Positions 46,010 through 51,693 of a stretch of 51,693 nucleotides of DNA are shown here, piece after piece. Origin of the DNA: Paenibacillus bouchesdurhonensis (GTDB lineage: Bacteria; Bacillota; Bacilli; Paenibacillales; Paenibacillaceae); contig NZ_LT732548.1 of the NCBI RefSeq assembly GCF_900155685.1, positions 2,359,642 through 2,411,334 of the forward strand. The letters are read 5' to 3'. The notes beneath the pieces are model-generated. The model did not search any database. It saw only the letters and a program-made list of their open reading frames with translations, and was not told the origin of the DNA. Position numbers and translations under genes: made by a program. The stretch's first letter is position 1. Every line of letters begins with the position of its first letter.

Positions 46010-46507
46010 ATGTTCAAATTGAATGAAATCAAGGAGCTTATCGAACTGTTGGACAAGACCTCGGTTCATGAGCTTGAAATCGAAAACGAAGGTACAAGAC
46101 TATGCATTCGCAAGCCCGGCAAAAGTGAGCTTGTGCATGTCCAGCCAACGGTAGTACCCAGTGCGCCTCAGGCTTTGGCACCAGTGCAGGTCGCACCGGC
46201 TGCTGTGGACAATGGACAGGCCGGGGCTGCCGGACAGCCCGCAGAAAGTGCAGCTGCTGATGCAAACCTACATAAGATTGTGTCCCCGATGGTTGGAACA
46301 TTCTATAGAGCTTCTTCCCCGGATGCAAACCCTTATGTGAATGTAGGAGACAAGGTAGGCGATAAGACGACCGTCTGTATTATCGAAGCGATGAAGCTGA
46401 TGAACGAGCTGGAGGCGGAAGTCAAGGGCGAGATCGTGGATATTCTCGTAGAGAACGGTCAGCTCGTAGAATTCGGACAGCCTCTCTTTTTGGTGAAGCC
46501 GGAATAA
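46010..46507 (+). CDS. accB: Acetyl-CoA carboxylase biotin carboxyl carrier protein
   Basis: The 165-residue carrier has an N-terminal helical part ([28 protein letters not shown]), an Ala/Pro-rich flexible linker and a C-terminal biotinyl domain with the target lysine in [10 protein letters not shown]. It carries biotin between AccC and the carboxyltransferase in the first step of fatty acid synthesis. Same neighbour (accC) and same place after spoIIIAH as in B. subtilis. Confidence 0.97.
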   Translation: MFKLNEIKELIELLDKTSVHELEIENEGTRLCIRKPGKSELVHVQPTVVPSAPQALAPVQVAPAAVDNGQAGAAGQPAESAAADANLHKIVSPMVGTFYRASSPDANPYVNVGDKVGDKTTVCIIEAMKLMNELEAEVKGEIVDILVENGQLVEFGQPLFLVKPE

Positions 46508-46569
46508 GCTACGGTTGAAGGGGGCCTTGTACGGGTCCGATCTAGCTTTCCAAGGAGGATGGGAGATTA

Positions 46570-47913
46570 GTGAAATTTCAAAAGATTTTGATTGCGAACC
46601 GCGGGGAAATCGCAGTACGGATTATTCGTGCTTGCCGCGAGCTCGGTATTTCGACCGTGGCCGTATATTCGGAAGCGGACAAGGACTCGCTTCATGTTCG
46701 TCTTGCGGATGAAGCTTATTGCATTGGACCGACATTATCCAAAGACAGCTATTTGAATTTTACCAACTTGATGAGTGTAGCGACGCTTACCGAGTGCGAC
46801 GCGATTCATCCAGGATATGGATTCCTGGCTGAGAACGCAGATTTCGCGGAGATTTGCGATTCCTGCAACATTACCTTTATCGGCCCTTCCCCGGAAGCCA
46901 TAACAAAAATGGGGGATAAGTCTGTAGCAAAACAAACGATGAGGAGCGCCAATGTACCCGTAATTCCAGGGTCGGACGGTCTGGTCGATGACCTGGATGA
47001 AGCGGTTATGGTCGCTCGAGATATCGGCTACCCTGTTATTATAAAGGCGACAGCGGGCGGCGGCGGCAAGGGAATTCGCCTTGCCGAGGACGAAGCCTCG
47101 CTTATTCAGCAAATCACAATGGCACAGCAGGAAGCGCAGAAGGCCTTTGGTAACGCCGGCGTCTATTTAGAGAAGTATTTGACAGGCATGAAGCATGTTG
47201 AAATTCAGATTATCGCCGACAAGCACGGCAATGTCGTTCATTTAGGGGAACGAGACTGCTCCGTACAGCGCAGACGACAAAAGCTGGTAGAAGAGGCTCC
47301 ATGCCCTGTGCTCTCTTCCGAGAAGCGTCAGGAAATGGGTGAAGCGGCAGTACGTGCCGCCTTGGCTGTCAATTATTCCGGAGCGGGAACGTTGGAATTT
47401 CTGCTCGGCCCCGATGGCCAATTCTATTTCATGGAGATGAATACACGGATTCAGGTTGAGCATCCCGTTACGGAGATGATTACCGGGATTGACCTGATTC
47501 AGGAAATGATCTCCGTTGCCGAAGGAAATCCGCTCTCATTTAAACAGGAGGATGTCATTCTGACCGGTTGGTCGATTGAGTGCCGGATCAATGCAGAGGA
47601 TCCTTTGCGTAACTTCTTACCATCTCCCGGCAAGATCGATTTTTATTTGGCACCGGGCGGGCCTGGGGTTCGCGTGGACAGCGCTGCGTATCAGGGATAT
47701 ACGATCCCTCCTTATTACGATTCCATGATTGCCAAGCTGATCGTTTGGGCCGCGACTCGCGAGGAAGCAATAGCAAAAATGAAACGCGCCTTAGCCGAAT
47801 TCGTGATCGAAGGTATTCATACAACTATCCCATTCCATCAGAAACTATTGGATCATCCCAAGTTTATCCGGGGCGATTTCGACATAAAGTTTTTGGAAGA
47901 AAATGAGATTTAG
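46570..47913 (+). CDS. accC: Acetyl-CoA carboxylase, biotin carboxylase subunit
   Basis: The 447-residue ATP-grasp enzyme carboxylates biotin on AccB using ATP and bicarbonate. Signatures: [22 protein letters not shown] at the start, the glycine-rich ATP loop [15 protein letters not shown], the [14 protein letters not shown] strand, and [24 protein letters not shown] in the active site. The start codon is GTG (46570) with AAGGAGG upstream. 62 bases separate it from accB with no terminator. Confidence 0.97.
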   Translation: MKFQKILIANRGEIAVRIIRACRELGISTVAVYSEADKDSLHVRLADEAYCIGPTLSKDSYLNFTNLMSVATLTECDAIHPGYGFLAENADFAEICDSCNITFIGPSPEAITKMGDKSVAKQTMRSANVPVIPGSDGLVDDLDEAVMVARDIGYPVIIKATAGGGGKGIRLAEDEASLIQQITMAQQEAQKAFGNAGVYLEKYLTGMKHVEIQIIADKHGNVVHLGERDCSVQRRRQKLVEEAPCPVLSSEKRQEMGEAAVRAALAVNYSGAGTLEFLLGPDGQFYFMEMNTRIQVEHPVTEMITGIDLIQEMISVAEGNPLSFKQEDVILTGWSIECRINAEDPLRNFLPSPGKIDFYLAPGGPGVRVDSAAYQGYTIPPYYDSMIAKLIVWAATREEAIAKMKRALAEFVIEGIHTTIPFHQKLLDHPKFIRGDFDIKFLEENEI

Positions 47914-47927
47914 ATTTCACTGACTGT

Positions 47928-47956
47928 TTGTCATAATGATCCTGAAATGATATAGT
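47928..47956 (+). promoter_or_regulatory. Sigma-A promoter before yqhY
   Basis: TTGTCA (47928-47933), 17 bp and TATAGT (47951-47956) form a good housekeeping promoter about 70 bp ahead of yqhY. Confidence 0.7.
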
Positions 47957-48026
47957 ATTTATAATAAGTGGCCAGCCTCTTTGTCATGAGGTTTCGTCAA
48001 ACTTATTGAGAGGTGGATGAATAGTA

Positions 48027-48434
48027 ATGAGTACATTGCCTACGGAATTTGAACGTACGGATATCGGAGAAATTCAAATTGCCCCCGAGGTTATCGAAGT
48101 GATCGCCGGCCTTGCTACGGTCGAAGTTAAAGGCGTTGCTGGCATGAGCGGCGGATTCGCCGGCGGCATTGCCGAGCTGCTTGGCAGAAAGAACCTGTCC
48201 AAGGGCGTGAAGGTGGAAGTTGGCCAGCGTGAAGCGGCTGTTGATGTATCCGTCATTGTGGAATACGGTAATCGTTTGCCAGAGGTTGCTACGGAAATCC
48301 AACGCAATGTGAAGCGTTCGATCGAAACGATGACCGGACTGACTGTGGTAGAGGTTAACGTACATATTCACGACGTCATTTTTAAGACGGCCGAGAGAAG
48401 TGAAGAGACGGAACTGAACCATAGGGTGAAATAA
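48027..48434 (+). CDS. yqhY: Asp23/Gls24 family protein YqhY
   Basis: The 135-residue DUF322 (Asp23) protein has the family pattern GEIQIAPEVIEVIAGLATVEVKGVAGMSGG and VKRSIETMTGLTVVEVNVHIHDV. B. subtilis YqhY, downstream of accBC, has been linked to control of acetyl-CoA carboxylase; the Asp23 relatives gather at the membrane via AmaP, whose gene follows here. AGAGGTGGATG precedes the start. Confidence 0.93.
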   Translation: MSTLPTEFERTDIGEIQIAPEVIEVIAGLATVEVKGVAGMSGGFAGGIAELLGRKNLSKGVKVEVGQREAAVDVSVIVEYGNRLPEVATEIQRNVKRSIETMTGLTVVEVNVHIHDVIFKTAERSEETELNHRVK

Positions 48435-48447
48435 TGATCAAGTTAAG

Positions 48448-48478
48448 AACCCCCGACGATCACCGTCAGGGGTTTACT
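48448..48478 (+). terminator. Hairpin between yqhY and amaP (weak terminator or attenuator)
   Basis: AACCCC-C-GACG pairs with CGTC-A-GGGGTT around ATCAC, followed only by TTTACTATAATTT, so readthrough is likely. Confidence 0.6.
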
Positions 48479-48503
48479 ATAATTTAAGGAGGCTCCATCC
48501 GTC

Positions 48504-49043
48504 GTGCCCAAAATTTTGGACAGACTTTTGCTGTTTATTTACAGCTTAAGTATCGGAATACTATCTGTAATCGCCATCCTCCTGGTGACGAATGCCGTCC
48601 CCGTTGATTTGAAGCAATATGATGGGAACGCTTGGATCATTGCCGCCGTCAGCGTAGCGGCTGTGCTGTTTCTGCTCAGCATTCGCTTCTTTTACATTTC
48701 AATCAAACGTGATCGCGGCTCGCTCCCATCCATTGATCAGCGAACGGAATATGGGGATATTCAAATATCGGTGGAGACGATTGAGAATTTATCCTACAAA
48801 GCGGCTTCACGGGTACGGGGCATTCGCGATGTGAAGACACGTATCCGTATTACGGACTCCGGTCTGGAGATTATGGTTCGCGCATTGGTGGACGGAGAGA
48901 CTTCCATTCCAGAGCTTACGGAGGAAGTGCAGAAGCAGGTACATGATCATGTAGAGGAAATTACCGGTATTCCCGTTTCTTATGTTTCAGTGTATATTGC
49001 TAACCTTGTGCAATCTCCTGTTATCAAAAGCCGGGTTGAATAG
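48504..49043 (+). CDS. amaP: Alkaline shock response membrane anchor protein AmaP
   Basis: The 179-residue protein has two N-terminal membrane helices (LLLFIYSLSIGILSVIAILLV, WIIAAVSVAAVLFLLSIRFFYI) and a cytosolic domain related to Asp23 itself (GDIQISVETIENLSYKAASRVRGIRDVKTRIRI ... EEITGIPVSYVSVYIANL). This matches staphylococcal AmaP, which fixes Asp23 to the membrane. The start is GTG at 48504 behind AAGGAGG. Partner of the adjacent yqhY and DUF2273 genes. Confidence 0.9.
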   Translation: MPKILDRLLLFIYSLSIGILSVIAILLVTNAVPVDLKQYDGNAWIIAAVSVAAVLFLLSIRFFYISIKRDRGSLPSIDQRTEYGDIQISVETIENLSYKAASRVRGIRDVKTRIRITDSGLEIMVRALVDGETSIPELTEEVQKQVHDHVEEITGIPVSYVSVYIANLVQSPVIKSRVE

Positions 49044-49057
49044 GGGTGAAGATCCCG

Positions 49058-49291
49058 ATGAATTGGAAGCAATTATGGGAGGATTACAAGGGACGCTTGC
49101 TGGGAACGGCAGCAGCGATATTATTCATTCCCATTTATCTGTTTTTCGGATTTTGGAACATGTTATTTTGTGCGCTTCTCCTTTATGTCGGTTATACGAT
49201 CGGCAAATATAAGGATCTTGACCAAGGCCCGCTCATCCCATGGAGAGAGCTGATGGACTGGTTGAATGCGCGCTGGCGCCCTTTTAAATGA
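49058..49291 (+). CDS. DUF2273 small membrane protein
   Basis: The 77-residue protein has two hydrophobic segments (LLGTAAAILFIPIYLFFGFWNMLFCALLLYVGYTIG) after MNWKQLWEDYKGR, the DUF2273 pattern regularly found with Asp23 and AmaP genes. It probably belongs to the same membrane complex. ATG at 49058 with GGGGTGA ahead is preferred to the GTG at 49046. Confidence 0.88.
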   Translation: MNWKQLWEDYKGRLLGTAAAILFIPIYLFFGFWNMLFCALLLYVGYTIGKYKDLDQGPLIPWRELMDWLNARWRPFK

Positions 49292-49293
49292 TT

Positions 49294-49378
49294 CCTGTGA
49301 TATGCTGTCCTCCGGAAAAAGAGCTGCATTTTATCCTGCCCATTTTTGTGGAGAGAGCATGTCACGGGTTTTTTTTGT
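49294..49378 (+). terminator. Terminator with an unusually large loop after the Asp23/AmaP cluster
   Basis: CCTGTGATATGCT (49294-49306) pairs with AGCATGTCACGGG (49356-49368) with two G-U pairs; about 49 bases lie between, and TTTTTTTTG follows. The rest of the gap up to nusB shows no further recognisable signal apart from a TATAAC at about 49481. Confidence 0.65.
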
Positions 49379-49519
49379 TTGAAATTCGGTGAAAAACACA
49401 TTGCGATCGGAAAAAACGCATGAATATCAGCCGAGTGTAATAGAATTTAAGCATTTTGGTTCATCATTTAGGGTAGAAAGTATAACACGCTGTTCTGATG
49501 GAGGTTAAGGAGGAAGCAC

Positions 49520-49975
49520 ATGAAACGGAGACTAGCACGAGAAATCGCGATTCAAAGCTTGTACCACATGGAAATGAACGAGGTTGACGCGGAGGAAGCC
49601 GTGTCGATGCTCATAGCAGAGGCTGCTGGCGAGAATGAAAGCGAAGTTGAATTGTCCGATGTCAACAAGACGACAACCTTCGTCTTGGAGCTCGTAGGTG
49701 GAACATGGGAGCATAAGGCCGCTATTGATGAAATGCTCGCTGGCTATTTGAAGAACTGGCAGGTTAGCCGCTTGTCCAAGGTAGACAGGCAGGTATTGAG
49801 ATTAGCGGTATACGAAATGGTATTCCGCAGTGACGTGCCAGGCAAAGTAGCTGTGAACGAAGCGATCGAGCTGGCGAAGCATTTCGGCGTAGAGGAGTCC
49901 GGCAAATTCGTCAATGGCGTGCTCGGTAAGATGATTCATGATTTGGAGACATTGAAAAATAAAAATAATATGTAA
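49520..49975 (+). CDS. nusB: Transcription antitermination factor NusB
   Basis: The 151-residue all-helical RNA-binding protein forms, with NusE/S10, the complex that keeps RNA polymerase going through rRNA operons. Recognisable parts are [44 protein letters not shown] and [42 protein letters not shown] precedes the ATG. Followed by folD and xseA as in B. subtilis. Confidence 0.96.
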   Translation: MKRRLAREIAIQSLYHMEMNEVDAEEAVSMLIAEAAGENESEVELSDVNKTTTFVLELVGGTWEHKAAIDEMLAGYLKNWQVSRLSKVDRQVLRLAVYEMVFRSDVPGKVAVNEAIELAKHFGVEESGKFVNGVLGKMIHDLETLKNKNNM

Positions 49976-49997
49976 TCGAAGAGAAGGGGAGAAGTCT

Positions 49998-50855
49998 ATG
50001 TCAGCACCAATCATTAACGGAAAACAGGTATCTGAGGAAATTAGAGCCAATCTTCGCCAAGAGGTGGAACAGCTTGCCGGTAAGGGCTTTACGCCGGGGC
50101 TGGCTGTCGTACTGGTGGGAGAAGATCCGGCATCCCAGGTCTATGTACGTAACAAGGAGAAGGCCTGCCACGATCTTGGGTACTACTCCGAGGTTCACCG
50201 TCTATCTGCTTCCACCACGCAAGAAGAGCTGCTTGCGCTCGTGGACAAGCTGAATCGCCAAAGCAATATTCACGGCATTCTCGTTCAGCTTCCGCTGCCG
50301 GGTCATATCGAGGAGAAAGCAGTCATCGATGCGATCGCAGTGGAGAAAGACGTGGACGGCTTCCACCCGGTCAACGTTGGCAACCTGGTCATCGGCGATG
50401 ATAGTTTGCTTCCGTGCACGCCTGCAGGCGTAATCGAACTCATCAAGCGTACCGGAATTGAAATGTCCGGAAAGCATGCCGTCGTCATCGGTCGCAGCAA
50501 TATCGTCGGCAAGCCGGTGTCCCTGCTGCTGCAGCGCGAGAATGCAACGGTTACGATGTGCCATTCCCGCACGGCGAACATGAAGGAGCTGACGAAGCAA
50601 GCCGATATCCTCGTTGTGGCGATCGGCCGGGCTAACTTTGTGGATGCTTCCTATGTGAAGCCGGGAGCGGTCGTGATTGACGTAGGGATGAACCGCCTTG
50701 ATAACGGTAAATTGGCGGGAGACGTTGATTTCGAGAGCGTGAAGGAAGTATCCGGCCCGATTACACCGGTTCCTGGCGGCGTTGGCCCGATGACGATTAC
50801 GATGCTGATGCAGAATACGCTAATTGCAGCTAAGCGGCTTGAAGGGCTTGCCTGA
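49998..50855 (+). CDS. folD: Methylenetetrahydrofolate dehydrogenase/cyclohydrolase FolD
   Basis: The 285-residue bifunctional enzyme interconverts 5,10-methylene-, methenyl- and 10-formyl-tetrahydrofolate using NADP. Motifs: [22 protein letters not shown] with the catalytic lysine and tyrosine, [16 protein letters not shown], the Rossmann [14 protein letters not shown] and the end [34 protein letters not shown] precedes the ATG, 22 bases after nusB. Confidence 0.97.
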   Translation: MSAPIINGKQVSEEIRANLRQEVEQLAGKGFTPGLAVVLVGEDPASQVYVRNKEKACHDLGYYSEVHRLSASTTQEELLALVDKLNRQSNIHGILVQLPLPGHIEEKAVIDAIAVEKDVDGFHPVNVGNLVIGDDSLLPCTPAGVIELIKRTGIEMSGKHAVVIGRSNIVGKPVSLLLQRENATVTMCHSRTANMKELTKQADILVVAIGRANFVDASYVKPGAVVIDVGMNRLDNGKLAGDVDFESVKEVSGPITPVPGGVGPMTITMLMQNTLIAAKRLEGLA

Positions 50856-50889
50856 GCTGAAATGATAAAAGGGGGAAGGTGAAGACCCC

Positions 50890-51693
50890 ATGGAGCAAAA
50901 AATTTATTCGATCAAAGAATTGAATCGCTATATCCGCATGAAGATGGAGTCCGACAAGCTCCTCTCGGAGGTATGGATTCGCGGGGAAATATCCAACTTC
51001 ACGCATCATTCCAGCGGACATATGTATTTTACGCTAAAAGATAAGGACAGCCGGATTAAGAGCATCATGTTCGCTTCGCATAATCAGCGGCTGCCCTTTA
51101 TCCCGCGGGAGGGAACCCGTGTTATTGCACGGGGCAATGTGTCGGTCTATGAGCGGGACGGGCAATACCAGTTCTATGCGACGCAGATGCAGCCCGACGG
51201 GATCGGCAGCCTGTATTTGGCCTTCGAGCAGCTGAAGCAGAAGCTGGAGGCCGAAGGACTGTTCGCGCCGCAGCGGAAGCGACCCTTGCCTGCGTTTCCG
51301 CGCGTAATCGGCGTCATTACGTCCCCGACCGGAGCAGCCGTTCGGGACATTCTGACGACGCTCGAACGCCGCTATCCGCAGGCTAGGATCGTCCTGCACC
51401 CTGTGCTGGTGCAGGGCAAAGGCGCAGCGCCGTCCATCGTCAAGGCCATCCGGACGATGAACGCGCTCGGCGAGGCCGACGTGCTGATCGTCGGGCGGGG
51501 CGGCGGTTCACTCGAGGAGCTGTGGGCGTTCAACGAAGAGGCGGTCGCGCGCAGCATCTACGACTCGGCGATTCCTGTCATCTCGGCCGTAGGCCACGAG
51601 ACGGATTTTACGATCGCCGATTTCGTCGCTGACCTGCGGGCCGCCACGCCCACTGCTGCCGCCGAGCTCGCCGTGCCGCACGCCGCCGAGCTG
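50890..51693 (+). CDS. xseA: Exodeoxyribonuclease VII large subunit, N-terminal 268 codons (cut by window edge)
   Basis: The frame is open from the ATG at 50890 to the last base. The N-terminal OB domain ([47 protein letters not shown]) is followed by the catalytic region [55 protein letters not shown] and [31 protein letters not shown]. With XseB it degrades single-stranded DNA from both ends. About 180 residues of the usual 450 are missing to the right. 34 bases separate it from folD. Confidence 0.96.
   Translation, partial: MEQKIYSIKELNRYIRMKMESDKLLSEVWIRGEISNFTHHSSGHMYFTLKDKDSRIKSIMFASHNQRLPFIPREGTRVIARGNVSVYERDGQYQFYATQMQPDGIGSLYLAFEQLKQKLEAEGLFAPQRKRPLPAFPRVIGVITSPTGAAVRDILTTLERRYPQARIVLHPVLVQGKGAAPSIVKAIRTMNALGEADVLIVGRGGGSLEELWAFNEEAVARSIYDSAIPVISAVGHETDFTIADFVADLRAATPTAAAELAVPHAAEL

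Overview
The window is a contiguous stretch of a low-to-mid GC, endospore-forming Firmicute chromosome, most likely Paenibacillus or a close relative. The complete spoIIIAA-AH operon and the B. subtilis-like gene order mntR / yqhO-yqhP-yqhQ-yqhR-aroQ-yqhT-efp ... yqhV-spoIIIA-accBC-yqhY ... nusB-folD-xseA point to this. So do strong Bacillus-type Shine-Dalgarno sites, frequent GTG/TTG starts, a T-box leader, an S-layer-homology (SLH) enzyme and copper-amine-oxidase-N-type surface proteins. The genus is an inference; no rRNA or other decisive marker is present.

Left part (1-6714): an anaerobic mixed-acid fermentation block. The N-terminal end of a Crp/Fnr-type regulator runs off the left edge on the minus strand, divergent from adhE, pflB and pflA. 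Several TGTGA-N6-TCAC(A/T) operators lie in the intergenic regions; one is centred about 42 bp upstream of the predicted adhE start point and a nested pair is similarly placed before pflB. 6850-11730 holds an apparent operon of a lipoprotein solute-binding protein, a YesM-type sensor kinase and a cytosolic NagZ-like GH3 enzyme, without permeases or a response regulator. 11921-14122 is a secreted protein of unknown function.

Middle part: zur and yidD (14297-15029), then a methionine T-box leader and metG (15111-17429). On the opposite strand lies a 2118-residue SLH-anchored protein whose catalytic core resembles GH59 galactosylceramidase/beta-galactosidase (17521-23877), preceded by a long structured-looking leader. 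The zinc uptake genes znuA-znuC-znuB follow, with a Zur operator at the znuA promoter and a 41-bp tandem repeat between znuC and znuB, then ccdA and the manganese regulator mntR.

Right part (28524-51693): a GHL10-type surface hydrolase, then the conserved yqh block, interrupted relative to B. subtilis by lysC and glgP between efp and yqhV. Next come the eight spoIIIA genes behind a candidate sigma-E promoter, accB-accC, an Asp23/AmaP/DUF2273 envelope cluster, nusB, folD and the first 268 codons of xseA, cut by the right edge.

The core genes are ordinary. The least explained parts are the GH59-SLH protein and its leader, the solute-binding protein/kinase/NagZ trio, the fermentation operators, the inverted-repeat element upstream of adhE and the znuC-znuB repeats.
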